A DNA stretch of 64,000 nucleotides from an uncultured Pseudomonadales bacterium (lineage in GTDB: Bacteria > Pseudomonadota > Gammaproteobacteria > Pseudomonadales > Pseudohongiellaceae): positions 62,001 through 126,000 of the forward strand of contig CALKNV010000026.1 of assembly GCA_938091935.1 (NCBI GenBank). Direction: 5' to 3'. Of this stretch, positions 9,421-20,037 are shown piece by piece. A model generated the notes under the pieces. The model had not been told where the DNA came from. It did not search any database and worked only from the letters and a program-made list of their open reading frames with translations. Each line of letters starts with the position of its first letter. Positions within the stretch are counted from its first letter, which is position 1. A program made the position numbers and the translations under genes.

Positions 9421-10008
9421 TCAGCTTGGGCATCCCATTTCTTGTGGACGGTAGTACTTGGAATTTTCCGGGAAGACCCGGATGTTACCTTCAGTGACAG
9501 CCTCGAGCAGGGATGGCAACCTGCTAAAACCTTTAAGGTCCTGCAGTGTCACAAGCGTGGGCCGCGGCAACACGATATTCTCGGCCACCGATTCCGCGAT
9601 GGCCGCTTCCGGGGTTAACCAACGGTAATCCCTGATTTCGTCGTTATCGATGTTAACCTCGACCGTTTCATGCAGCGGGCAGACAAAAAACCAGGTCGAG
9701 AAGCGCCTCGGCAGCTTTGGCGGGGTCGTCCAATGCGCGGTGTGGATGAGCTGCTGCTCGGAGATCCTGATACCTGCTTCTTCTTGGGTCTCACGCACCG
9801 CTGCCCTCAGGGCCGCCGGGTATTCCAGCCCTTCCGGATGGGCAGCAAAGTCATCGGGATCAAGCCTGCCACCTGGAAAAACCCAATGCCCGCCGTGAAA
9901 TACCAGGCGCGAATTACGCTGCACTAGCAGGACCTCCAGATGTTCCTGCACCGAGTTCTCTCGAATCAGGACCACGGTGGCGGCCGGTACAGGCTCCATT
10001 TCAGTCAT
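9421..10008 (-). CDS. Nudix hydrolase with extended Nudix box
   Basis: 195 aa. Residues 10-16 give the first strand, WVFPGGRLD spans 42-50, and the RETQEEAG core of the Nudix box lies at 72-79. The distance between the GG and the RE core is about 12 residues longer than the classical box, as in the NUDT19/CoA-diphosphatase-like branch. A nucleoside-diphosphate-linked substrate is expected but cannot be named. The ATG at 10008 is chosen over one at 10056 because a GGGAGG ribosome site lies 6 bases upstream. It stands alone between a plus-strand SDR and the DUF4175 operon. Confidence 0.85.
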   Translation of the reverse strand: MTEMEPVPAATVVLIRENSVQEHLEVLLVQRNSRLVFHGGHWVFPGGRLDPDDFAAHPEGLEYPAALRAAVRETQEEAGIRISEQQLIHTAHWTTPPKLPRRFSTWFFVCPLHETVEVNIDNDEIRDYRWLTPEAAIAESVAENIVLPRPTLVTLQDLKGFSRLPSLLEAVTEGNIRVFPENSKYYRPQEMGCPS

Positions 10009-10194
10009 GCTGCCTCCCAAAAGCTCATGGTTTCGAACTGTATTCCTGCCTGGCATGATAACGAATTAACGGGATTGACTCAGCAATGTCGTCATAGCGA
10101 TTGCGAGCGCCGCGATGGGAGCTTAGAATTCATCGGCTTTTCGCTGGAGTCGTCTCATCGAATTCAGCCCAACTATCTGAAATAGGGAAGAGAA

Positions 10195-11067
10195 ATGAGC
10201 ATAAGTTTTGAAGGTCGAGTCGCAATCGTAACGGGAGCTGGCGGTGGGCTGGGCAAACAACACGCCCTGGAACTGGGCAAGAGAGGCGCCAAGGTCGTCG
10301 TGAATGACCTCGGTGGTTCCGTCGATGGCACCGGTGGTTCAGCGTCAGCTGCGGAGCTGGTGGCGCAGGAAATTGTAGAGAATGGCGGCACTGCCATCGC
10401 CAACGGTGCCTCGGTCACTGACCTTGATGCAGTACAGGGAATGGTAGATGACACCATGTCCAAATGGGGGCGCATCGACATCGTTGTCAATAACGCAGGC
10501 ATCCTGCGCGACAAAACGTTTGCGAAAATGGAGCTGGCAAACTGGCATGCGGTAATCGATGTGCATTTAACCGGCAGCCTTAACGTTACCAAATGCGTGT
10601 GGCCCATCATGATCGAGCAGAACTATGGCCGCCTGGTTATGACGACATCGACTTCGGGCTTATTTGGCAATTTCGGTCAGAGCAACTACGGCGCTGCCAA
10701 GCTGGGATTAGTCGGCTTTATGAATACGCTACGCTTTGAAGGCGCCAAGTATAATGTGTTTACCAATAGCATTGCGCCAATTGCCGCTACGCGCATGACG
10801 GTTGACTTACCTGGCTTCGAAGACAGTGCAGAGAAGCTGGCCCCGGAACTTGTCACCCCTGCTGTGGTGTTCCTGTGCAGCGATCAGGCGCCCAACGGAC
10901 GCATTATTCAGGCCGCGGGCGGCCGCTACTACTCGGCGGATGTACGCGAAAACGTTGGCGTCGATCTCGGTGCCGGTACTTCGGTGGAAGACATCGCGGA
11001 TAATATCGAGACAATCCTCGATATGAGCGAGAACAAGGGTATCCTTGAGCGAACCCCTCACCGCTAA
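10195..11067 (+). CDS. SDR-family (3R)-hydroxyacyl-CoA dehydrogenase-like oxidoreductase
   Basis: 290 aa classical short-chain dehydrogenase. The cofactor motif TGAGGGLG lies at 13-20, NNAG at 99-102, and the catalytic Y165-x3-K169 follows a Ser-rich stretch near 150-154. The N-terminal segment VVVNDLGGS with a following Gly/Ser-rich loop is typical of the dehydrogenase part of peroxisomal multifunctional enzyme 2, so the likely reaction is NAD-dependent oxidation of hydroxyacyl-CoA. AGGGAAGAG precedes the ATG. The C-terminal 60 residues go beyond the usual SDR core but contain no hydratase or SCP2 domain. Confidence 0.85.
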   Translation: MSISFEGRVAIVTGAGGGLGKQHALELGKRGAKVVVNDLGGSVDGTGGSASAAELVAQEIVENGGTAIANGASVTDLDAVQGMVDDTMSKWGRIDIVVNNAGILRDKTFAKMELANWHAVIDVHLTGSLNVTKCVWPIMIEQNYGRLVMTTSTSGLFGNFGQSNYGAAKLGLVGFMNTLRFEGAKYNVFTNSIAPIAATRMTVDLPGFEDSAEKLAPELVTPAVVFLCSDQAPNGRIIQAAGGRYYSADVRENVGVDLGAGTSVEDIADNIETILDMSENKGILERTPHR

Positions 11068-11084
11068 AGCAGCAAGCCTGGCGG

Positions 11085-11711
11085 TCAGGATCTTTTTTGG
11101 TCCGCCAGGCAACGCTGTACGGATTCACGTTCATCCATGCGTGCTAACAATGCTTTGATTTCCGGCATCTCATTAAATGCATCCCATTCCAGAGCCTTGC
11201 TGGCGACTATTGTGACCAGCCCTACAGTAAAGCGGAAGAAGAAGTCTGCATAAGTAAGTTCCGGTCCAGCGAGATAGGGTTCATATTTCGCAATTCTATC
11301 CAGCGCGGCGAAGCCTTTCTCCAACTGCTTTCTGACTTCTTGCCGAAGCGCCGGGTCAGCTGGCGCGCCAAAAAAGACCTCTCCGTAGAGGCGCCGAGCC
11401 GGCAACTCCAGATAAATTTCAAGATAGTGAATCAGCTCCTCGACTTTGGCTCGCGCAAAGCTGTCCCCTGGATAAAAGGAGGGCTGCTTGCCAAGACTAT
11501 CCAGGTAATTGAGAATCACCGCGGTCTCAGTGAGAAATCCCTGCTCTGTTTCCAGGCATGGGACCTTGCCCATGGGACTTTTGTCCAGGTAAGTGTTTTC
11601 CTGACTGGGTTTGACCAACACTTCCTCAAATTCGAGCTGTTGTTCAATCATTACCGCCTTCACAATGTTGTAGTAGTTACTTAACGGCATCCCGTACAAT
11701 TTTAACGCCAT
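11085..11711 (-). CDS. Glutathione S-transferase family protein
   Basis: 208 aa with an N-terminal thioredoxin-like domain (residues 1-80; start KLYGMPLSN, cis-Pro region GKVPCLE, then the TETAVILNYLD glutathione-binding segment) and an all-helical C-terminal domain. This is the typical soluble GST layout. The ATG at 11711 has a strong GGAGAAGGGGAG upstream; a longer frame to 11858 is not supported. It is convergent with the SDR gene, 17 bases away. The substrate is unknown. Confidence 0.85.
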   Translation of the reverse strand: MALKLYGMPLSNYYNIVKAVMIEQQLEFEEVLVKPSQENTYLDKSPMGKVPCLETEQGFLTETAVILNYLDSLGKQPSFYPGDSFARAKVEELIHYLEIYLELPARRLYGEVFFGAPADPALRQEVRKQLEKGFAALDRIAKYEPYLAGPELTYADFFFRFTVGLVTIVASKALEWDAFNEMPEIKALLARMDERESVQRCLADQKRS

Positions 11712-11801
11712 GATTCTCCCCTTCTCCAAGATTTCAATATCAACCAGCGCCTCGCAAATTACTTGTTTGCTCACCGCTTTGCAAAGCTCCATGCTATTTG
11801 G

Positions 11802-12968
11802 ATGCCCGCGTTGACCAAACGAATCCTCTTGCTTTCGGCATATGACGCCGCCAGCCACAAATACTGGCGTCAGCAGCTGCAGCAGCAGCTGCCTGAATTC
11901 AATTGGACTCAGTTAGCCTTGCCTGCGCGACACTTCAACTGGCGCATCCGAAGCAACGCCATGCAATGGGCAAGTCAGGAGGTTGAGCGACTCACTCAAT
12001 CCCAGGACTTACTGCTTGCCACTTCAATGGTGGATCTTGCGACCCTTAGAGGGCTGATACCGGATTTGGCTCAGATACCTTCAGTACTCTATTTTCATGA
12101 AAACCAGTTTGCCTATCCCGCCGGCCAGCAGCGCAGAGAGAATGTAGAGCCTCTATTGGTGCCGCTATACAGCGTCATGTGTGCCGAACAAGTGGCATTC
12201 AACTCGGCTTTCAACCGCTCAAGCTGTATACAGGGTGCCCAGGCTTTGTCAAAACGTTTACCCGAAGCGCTGCCGACGCGCCTGTTTGAGAAGCTAGAGG
12301 CGAGCCTGGTACTGCCGGTTCCGCTGGTGCCTCCACCTGAACTCTCCGCCATGCATCATCAGCATGAAAATATTTCGAGTGCAGCGGACTCGGCAATAGG
12401 GAGCGCAGCACTGGAAGTCGTATGGAATCATCGTTGGGAATACGACAAGGGGATTGGATTATTGGCTGAGATTGTGGCCTTGGTTCAAAAGCGGGAACTG
12501 CCGATTCGTTTTCACATAGTGGGCCAGCAGTTTCGAGATAAACCCCAGGGATTTTCTGCCATAGAAGAGAGCCTTGCGCAGATTAGCGAACAATCGGGAA
12601 TCGCCCGTGGTGCCTTTGGCTACGTCGAAGACAGGGAGGACTATCAGCGACTGCTCAAGAATGCGCACTTGGTGTTATCAACCGCTGACCATGATTTTCA
12701 GGGTCTTGCCGTGCAGGAAGCCTGTCTCGCCGGCTGTCAGGCGCTAGTACCTGATGCCCTGGTTTATCCTGAGTACATACCCACTGATCAGCGTTTCGCT
12801 GTGGACGGAGATGTTCAAAAAACCGCGACAGGCGCAGTTGATATTTTGGCGGCCAGAGTAAAACAGAGGCAGTCAGGCGAGCCTTTGACGCCGCCGGACC
12901 TCAGCGCATTTTGGGGTGAACGGGCACTGGCGCCCTACCGGGACTTGATCAAGCGCCTAAGTCGCTAG
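11802..12968 (+). CDS. DUF3524 glycosyltransferase, tRNA-queuosine mannosyltransferase family
   Basis: 388 aa. The N-terminal half is the DUF3524 domain with its hallmark YFHENQFAYP (97-106). The C-terminal half is a GT4-type Rossmann domain with a HRWEYDKG nucleotide-sugar region and a DHDFQGLAVQEA acceptor/donor motif. The family includes animal GTDC1, shown to mannosylate queuosine in tRNA-Asp; bacterial members are assumed to do the same. The tgt gene of the same window makes the queuosine precursor, which fits. The ATG at 11802 has only a weak ribosome site, and a TTG at 11811 is an alternative. The stop overlaps the mltD stop by 4 bases. Confidence 0.8.
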   Translation: MPALTKRILLLSAYDAASHKYWRQQLQQQLPEFNWTQLALPARHFNWRIRSNAMQWASQEVERLTQSQDLLLATSMVDLATLRGLIPDLAQIPSVLYFHENQFAYPAGQQRRENVEPLLVPLYSVMCAEQVAFNSAFNRSSCIQGAQALSKRLPEALPTRLFEKLEASLVLPVPLVPPPELSAMHHQHENISSAADSAIGSAALEVVWNHRWEYDKGIGLLAEIVALVQKRELPIRFHIVGQQFRDKPQGFSAIEESLAQISEQSGIARGAFGYVEDREDYQRLLKNAHLVLSTADHDFQGLAVQEACLAGCQALVPDALVYPEYIPTDQRFAVDGDVQKTATGAVDILAARVKQRQSGEPLTPPDLSAFWGERALAPYRDLIKRLSR

Positions 12969-15193
12969 TTAGCCTGTTCCAACAGCGGGAAAACAATGGA
13001 CTGGCCTATTTGTATGCGGTTGAAGTCCAGCTCCGGGTTGTATTGGCGAATCAACCAGATTGGCGAGGAATAGCGATTCCGGGCAATGGCACCGATATTG
13101 TCGCCGCGACGAACCTGATACGTTTCTACGCCCTGAATGCGGTAACTGGCGAAGAAGTCTCGCTGCATGTTGGAATGAAATTCACGCCGCGCTCGTTCAA
13201 ACTCGGCGATACTGACTCTGGAGAATTCCAGTCGCAAGCGCTCGCCAATAATCACGGGGTCTCGATAAGCCATATTGTTCAGGCGCCGGATATCCCAAGC
13301 CCTGATACCCAGCCATTCGGCAAAGTGCCCGAGGGTCTCAGAAGCCTGAATCTCCACAGTGTTATTGTTGGCCACTGTGTAGTCAGACGGGTCGGCAGAC
13401 AGGGACTCAACCAGCTGCTGCGCCACCTCAGTGTCATCCAGTTCTGGATCAACAGCCTCGGCAGTCTCTTCTTCAGCCGTTACTTCAGAATTCATCTCCT
13501 GGTCGTCGGGCAACACAGCAGCCGGCGGCAGCGATTCATCCACCATAGCCAATTCTGTTGTAGTTTCTTCCAGAATTACTGGCGGCGCTGGCTTGGGCTG
13601 TTCAACTTCCGGGGCGGCATCGCCACCGAGCACCACGCCGTCTGAAAACTGGACCTGGGTTGGTGGCTCCGGCCTCAGGTTGGCATCTATCACAGCCACC
13701 TGCTCTCCTTCCGACTCGAACCCTGGCAACCTTAAATCCTGTCCCGGATAGATGCGATTGCGATCAGCTATGCCATTCAGGCTGAGAACTTCCTGCTCCG
13801 ACACACCAAATCGGGCGGCGATGAGGGACACTGTGTCTCCGCGTCTGACTCTATACCGCCCGTCTGTCGTAGCCTCCGCCTCCACCACCAGCTGATTGGT
13901 GTCGACGTTATCCTGGGGCAGAAGCAGGCGCTGGCCAATGGAAATTCGGTTGCGACTACGCAACTGATTGAGAGCAACCAGCCGTGAGACAGTGGTATTG
14001 AATCTTCGTGCAATGACCGAAAGGCTGTCTCCACGCTCCACCACATAGGCCACGTCGGGCGTTTGCACTGCAAATTTGTAGTCTGTCGGGATCATGGCCA
14101 AGAGGTCACCACTGCCAACCGCAGTCGCGCGCACCTTGACGGGAAACCCTCTTGGTATGCGCTTGTTGCCCTCCCAGACAGCGGGCCGCAGCGCGGGGTT
14201 ATCGGCACGCAACTGCTCCAGGCTAATACCCACCGAGCGCGCAAACACTTCTGCGTCGATAAAGGCATCTGCTTCTACTGTGGCAAATTCTGGCGCCGGA
14301 TTTAGCCGGAAATCCCCGAAGTATTGCCTCGCGCTATTCTCCACATCCAACACCGCAAGAAACTGGGCGTAAAAATTTCGTGAGGCGAAGCCAAAAGCGC
14401 GACCACGGTAGTTAGCCACGATGGTTTCGATATCCGTGGTGCCGGTTTCGCGAACCGCCCTCGCAATTCCGCCAGCCCCGTGGTTGTAAGCAGTCAAGGC
14501 CAATGGCCAGGTGCCCAACACGGAATAGTTATACTCCAGCAGGCTCATTGCCGCGTTGGTTGCGATATACGGGTCCATGCGCTCATCAACTATGTGATCG
14601 ATTCGCATAAAGCGCAGTCCGGTGGCGCGGCCGAACTGCCACATACCTGCAGCGGCTGCGCTGGAATAGGCACCGGGGTTAAACGAGGATTCAACATGTG
14701 GCAATACCGCCAACTCAATGGGGAGATCTTTCTCTCTAATCACCTGATTGATGTGGCTGCGATAGGCCCCGGAGCGACGCAATCCGCCGAGAAACCTGTC
14801 GGATTGGCCAAGCTGCCAGCGCACATTGGAAGCGGCTTCTTGCAGCGTCGCATTGCTGACGTCGGCCGGCCACAGCTCAAGAATTTCCTGCTGGCTTGTT
14901 GTCAGCCCGCTACGCTTGCCACTGGCAAGGACTCTCAAGTCCTCCCTGATCCGGATGCGCCTATTTTCAATCTGGCGCCGGTCAAGCGGCAAACTAGTAT
15001 AGATAACTGAGAGGTGACGGGAGTCGTGGAGAAATCCACTCTGGGTATCCACCTCGGTATAGACCCGGGTCCAGAACTGCACAGCCGGCTCCAGCTCTGG
15101 CGGTCTTGGAAACAGATTCGGATCCTGAGCCTCTGCAGAGAGGGGCAGCATCAGGAGCAAACTTAGTAGTGCTGTAGCTAACCGAAAATTCAA
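12965..15193 (-). CDS. mltD: Membrane-bound lytic murein transglycosylase D
   Basis: 742 aa. A signal peptide (1-22) is followed by an SLT/GH23 catalytic domain with Glu168 in LPHVESSFNP and the GMWQF motif downstream. Three clear LysM modules (about 380-425, 445-490, 690-735) and a degenerate one (about 605-650) follow, separated by an acidic linker. It cleaves peptidoglycan glycan strands to anhydro-muropeptides in the periplasm. The start is TTG at 15193, because an in-frame TGA lies just two codons upstream and no ATG is possible before the signal peptide. No lipobox Cys is seen at the expected place, so anchoring may differ from E. coli MltD. Confidence 0.92.
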   Translation of the reverse strand: MNFRLATALLSLLLMLPLSAEAQDPNLFPRPPELEPAVQFWTRVYTEVDTQSGFLHDSRHLSVIYTSLPLDRRQIENRRIRIREDLRVLASGKRSGLTTSQQEILELWPADVSNATLQEAASNVRWQLGQSDRFLGGLRRSGAYRSHINQVIREKDLPIELAVLPHVESSFNPGAYSSAAAAGMWQFGRATGLRFMRIDHIVDERMDPYIATNAAMSLLEYNYSVLGTWPLALTAYNHGAGGIARAVRETGTTDIETIVANYRGRAFGFASRNFYAQFLAVLDVENSARQYFGDFRLNPAPEFATVEADAFIDAEVFARSVGISLEQLRADNPALRPAVWEGNKRIPRGFPVKVRATAVGSGDLLAMIPTDYKFAVQTPDVAYVVERGDSLSVIARRFNTTVSRLVALNQLRSRNRISIGQRLLLPQDNVDTNQLVVEAEATTDGRYRVRRGDTVSLIAARFGVSEQEVLSLNGIADRNRIYPGQDLRLPGFESEGEQVAVIDANLRPEPPTQVQFSDGVVLGGDAAPEVEQPKPAPPVILEETTTELAMVDESLPPAAVLPDDQEMNSEVTAEEETAEAVDPELDDTEVAQQLVESLSADPSDYTVANNNTVEIQASETLGHFAEWLGIRAWDIRRLNNMAYRDPVIIGERLRLEFSRVSIAEFERARREFHSNMQRDFFASYRIQGVETYQVRRGDNIGAIARNRYSSPIWLIRQYNPELDFNRIQIGQSIVFPLLEQAN

Positions 15194-15321
15194 AGCTTTT
15201 CAGCCTGTTATCTTCCTGGAGGAGAACCGGGATAAACCATAGCAGCTATGCGCATACTCGCCAAGAGTTTAGCCGGTCTACTGACTTGTATCGCCGCACT
15301 ACGTCGCAACTTTATCGGCGC

Positions 15322-16272
15322 TCAGGGCATACCGTCCAGCTCGGCGCCTTCCTTGACCGGAATCATCAGATCCTCGCGAGTCACGTTCATGTAGATGATG
15401 ACGTTAGACGCAATGTAGATGGAGGAATAAGTACCAATGACTACTCCTATTATCAGGGCAATGGCGAAGCCCTGGGTAGATTCTCCGCCGATAAACAGAA
15501 TGGAGAACAGCACCAGCAAGGTCGTTAGTGAGGTAATCAAGGTGCGACTGAGGGTCTGGTTAAGTGAAGTATTAACCATTTCGATGGGAGAGCCCTTGCG
15601 CATACGGCGAAAGTTTTCCCGGATGCGGTCCGACACCACGATCGTATCGTTCAGAGAGTATCCAATAATGGCCAGCAGCGCGGCCAGCGCATTGAGATTG
15701 AACTCCATTTGGAAGACGGAAAAGATACCAAGCGTAATGATCAGGTCATGCGCCAGAGCCACCACTGCGCCCACTGAAAACTTGAATTGGAAACGCACGG
15801 CGATATACACCATGATGATACCCAACGCCACCAGCATACCGAGACCACCCTGCTCCGCCAGTTCTTCGCCAACCTTGGCGCTGACATAGTCCGACCCCAT
15901 GAGCAACACTTCACTGCTGCTTGCCTGCTGCAAGAGGCCAGCAATAACCTCACCAACCCGGGCAGCTTCCTCGGCCTGATTCGCGTCGGCAATAGACTCA
16001 TCCACCGGCAGCAGGATTCTGATATCGCGGTCAGAACCAAACGTCACCACAACCGCTTCGTTGTACCCACCATCCCGCAGCACTTGATTGACTTGGTCCA
16101 GGTCCACGGATTCCGAATAATTTATTCGCACCGATGTGCCACTGGTGAAATCAAGGCCGAAATTCAGCGAATTCGTCAACAGAGAAATTACCGACACAAC
16201 GGCAAGAAGAATGGAAATGTACGCCGCGATCTTACGCACGCCCATGAAATCGATTTCAGTCTTAGGGAGCAT
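15322..16272 (-). CDS. secF: Protein translocase subunit SecF
   Basis: 316 aa six-helix SecD/SecF-family protein. The first helix is followed by the FGLDFTSGT segment of the periplasmic P1 entry, and the membrane core contains GYSLNDTIVVSDRIREN. With SecD and YajC it uses the proton gradient to help complete export through SecYEG. It lies 12 bases after secD on the same strand. Confidence 0.97.
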   Translation of the reverse strand: MLPKTEIDFMGVRKIAAYISILLAVVSVISLLTNSLNFGLDFTSGTSVRINYSESVDLDQVNQVLRDGGYNEAVVVTFGSDRDIRILLPVDESIADANQAEEAARVGEVIAGLLQQASSSEVLLMGSDYVSAKVGEELAEQGGLGMLVALGIIMVYIAVRFQFKFSVGAVVALAHDLIITLGIFSVFQMEFNLNALAALLAIIGYSLNDTIVVSDRIRENFRRMRKGSPIEMVNTSLNQTLSRTLITSLTTLLVLFSILFIGGESTQGFAIALIIGVVIGTYSSIYIASNVIIYMNVTREDLMIPVKEGAELDGMP

Positions 16273-16284
16273 CAGAATTCCTGT

Positions 16285-18159
16285 TTAGCTGCTGGCCGGT
16301 GCCGCTTTGGCATAGTTGCCGATGGAGAGCGCCTGCACCGTGCGACCTCCATAGATCAAATTAACAATGGCGCGCGTGCCAACAATAGCGGTAAACATGG
16401 AGGTTGCAATACCAATCATCAGGGTCACCGCAAAGCCCTTCACCGGACCAGTACCGATGGTAAAGAGCACCACTGCCACCAGGAAAGTCGTCAAGTTAGC
16501 ATCGAGAATCGTTGTAAAGGCGCGGTTATAGCCCGCATCAATAGCCTGCTGCGGCGAAATTCCATTGGCCAACTCCTCCCGGATACGCGTAAAAATAAGG
16601 ACATTGGCATCCACTGCCATACCTACGGTCAGTACGATCCCCACAATTCCCGGCAGGGTGAGCGTGGCACCGATTAGTGACATCACGGAAAAAATCAGCA
16701 GGATGTTCATGATCAGGGCAGCATTGGCGGCAAGTCCAAAAAGGCGGTAATAGGCGAACATAAATAACACCACCAGGGCCGAGGCGATCTGCACACCGCG
16801 GAATCCAGCCTCGAGGTTTTCACGACCCATGGATGGGCCAATCACTGATTGCTCAACGATAGTCATCGGTGCTGCAAGGGAACCGGAAGAGATCAGCAGA
16901 GACAGATCGTTCGCTTCCCTTGCCGTCAGTCCGGTGATAACGAAAGTTCGGGGTAGCGCGGTTCGAATGGTGGCATGGCTAATGAGACGTTTCTCTTCGT
17001 AGAACTCGACCTCTTCAACTTCATTGCCGTCCTCATCCAAAGAGTTAATGGTACGCGACTTGGTTTCGATCAGCAGGATGTCCATATTGCGGCCGACGTT
17101 TTCGCGGGTTACCCGGTTGATCTGATTTCCACCCTGCGCATCCAGATTGATCTGCACCTGGGGCATGCCGTTCTGGTCCAGGGTAGAACGCACCGAGGAG
17201 ATACGATCGCCCTGCAGGATCACATCATTGTCCACATCCACCAGCAATCCATCAGGCGTCTGATAGTTTTCATAAGAGGAACGTGGCGCACCCAACTCGG
17301 CTTCTAGATGAAACTCCAGAGTGGCGATACGCTGCAGAATTCTAATGGCTTGCGCTGGGTCCTGCACACCGGGCAATTCTACCACTATCCGGTCAGAGCC
17401 CTGCTGCTGTACTGTCGGCTCTGCCACCCCTAGCGCGTCAACGCGATTCAGGAGCGTGGTGCGATTTGCCTGTAAGGTATCGCGCTGAATTTGCAGGACG
17501 ATGTCCTGGGTGAGGCGCATATCCAGAATATAAAGATCGTTTGCTTCGCGGTTTTGAAACTGCAGGTCAGGAAAGTTGTCCAGCAGTTCAGAGCGCGCAG
17601 AAGAGCGATCCTGGGTGTTGGCAAAGCGAACCTCAAGGTGGGTATTGTCCACCAGATTGATACCACGAGTGCGGATACGCTGCTCGCGCAAAATGGAGCG
17701 CACGTTGCTTAGGTTGTCTGCCATACGGCGCTCGATGGCGGCATCCATGTCTACTTCCATCAGGAAATGAACACCACCCTGTAAATCAAGCCCCAGGTTC
17801 ATTTTGCCGGCACCGATTGCCTGCATCCAGCCGGGCGTGGTGGGTGCCAGATTGAGGGCTACGATGTAGTCATCCGTAAGCGACTCTTCGATAGCCGTCT
17901 TGGCGCGAAACTGATCCTCAACACCATTTAATCGAACCTGTATGCTGTTGGCATCAAACTCGACACCAAAGAAATCAATTTGAGCTGCTTCCAGTGCCGT
18001 TTCCACTTGCGCGACATCTGCCTCGCTCATTTCAAGATTCTCATTGTTGATGAGAATAGCTTCATCATCCGGATACAGGTTGGGTGCCGAGTAAAGCAGC
18101 CCCAATACCACGACAAAGAGAATCAGCAGGTTTTTCCAGAGTGGGTAACGGTTTAACAT
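16285..18159 (-). CDS. secD: Protein translocase subunit SecD
   Basis: 624 aa. It begins MLNRYPLWKNLL with a single N-terminal helix, a long periplasmic P1 region containing GLDLQGGVHFLMEV, and five C-terminal membrane helices with GMAVDANVLIFTRIREE. The ATG at 18159 is the family start; a TTG extension to 18186 is unlikely. It forms the export-accessory complex with SecF (12 bases downstream) and YajC (upstream). Confidence 0.97.
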   Translation of the reverse strand: MLNRYPLWKNLLILFVVVLGLLYSAPNLYPDDEAILINNENLEMSEADVAQVETALEAAQIDFFGVEFDANSIQVRLNGVEDQFRAKTAIEESLTDDYIVALNLAPTTPGWMQAIGAGKMNLGLDLQGGVHFLMEVDMDAAIERRMADNLSNVRSILREQRIRTRGINLVDNTHLEVRFANTQDRSSARSELLDNFPDLQFQNREANDLYILDMRLTQDIVLQIQRDTLQANRTTLLNRVDALGVAEPTVQQQGSDRIVVELPGVQDPAQAIRILQRIATLEFHLEAELGAPRSSYENYQTPDGLLVDVDNDVILQGDRISSVRSTLDQNGMPQVQINLDAQGGNQINRVTRENVGRNMDILLIETKSRTINSLDEDGNEVEEVEFYEEKRLISHATIRTALPRTFVITGLTAREANDLSLLISSGSLAAPMTIVEQSVIGPSMGRENLEAGFRGVQIASALVVLFMFAYYRLFGLAANAALIMNILLIFSVMSLIGATLTLPGIVGIVLTVGMAVDANVLIFTRIREELANGISPQQAIDAGYNRAFTTILDANLTTFLVAVVLFTIGTGPVKGFAVTLMIGIATSMFTAIVGTRAIVNLIYGGRTVQALSIGNYAKAAPASS

Positions 18160-18296
18160 GGGCGGTCCCAGTGCTGAGTTGCCCAAAAGCGACTCAGCGT
18201 TTTTAATTAAATTAGAATGCCTGGTCTAATATTCAGAATTTGAGAGTCATGCCGAATTCTGTCAATTCAATAGTGACCCATTCCTAAAACTTGTCA

Positions 18297-18626
18297 CTAG
18301 ATCTTGCCAATGGTGCCTTTCGGAAGTGCTGCGGCAATGGCGGACTTTTGCATTTTAAGTTCAACACCTTTGCTCACTTCCATTGCGATATAGTCATCAT
18401 CTACCTTAGTGATTTTTCCCAGCAGCCCGCCAGTTGTCATCACCTCATCGCCCTTGCTTATGCTCTCTGTCAGCGCTTTGTGCTCTTTGGCACGATTCGA
18501 TTGCGGACGCCAGAGGATGAAATAGAACAGCACAAACATGCCGCCGAACAGAAATAGGTTATAGGTAAGCGATGGCTGGGCCGACGCTGCCTCCTGGGCA
18601 TAGGCGGTGGGAAACAATAGATTCAT
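18297..18626 (-). CDS. yajC: Sec translocon accessory protein YajC
   Basis: 109 aa single-span inner-membrane protein. One hydrophobic helix ends in FYFILWRPQ, followed by the soluble KGDEVMTTGGLLGKI domain that defines YajC. It is the first gene of yajC-secD-secF; 137 bases separate it from secD. A Gly/Ala-rich N-terminus (YAQEAASAQ) precedes the helix. Confidence 0.95.
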   Translation of the reverse strand: MNLLFPTAYAQEAASAQPSLTYNLFLFGGMFVLFYFILWRPQSNRAKEHKALTESISKGDEVMTTGGLLGKITKVDDDYIAMEVSKGVELKMQKSAIAAALPKGTIGKI

Positions 18627-18878
18627 GGCTTCTTTGACTCGACTTTGACAATTTTGGACCTGTAACTTCGCTCTACAGGATTTTGGGTTAAATCTCCGGG
18701 TTTCAAGAGACGTTTACAATTTTCTCGGCATGCCATTCGATTTTTTAGATCCGACAGCTACCCTTTTATCTGTTCTGTAACTTCGCCTTTCTCCTGCTTC
18801 GCTCATTAGAACGCGCATGCTCTTGAGACTTGCCCTCGAGCTCTCTGTCTCGCAGGGACAGCGTTCGGACTATCAGTG

Positions 18879-20024
<1,146 letters not shown>

Positions 20025-20037
20025 TTAATTCGGTTTG

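Noticed and set aside
13010-13645. Open frame of 211 codons on plus strand
   Set aside because: Antisense to the LysM region of mltD and without signal or domain features.
15787-16677. Open frame of 296 codons on plus strand
   Set aside because: Antisense across secF and secD, whose coding sense is certain.
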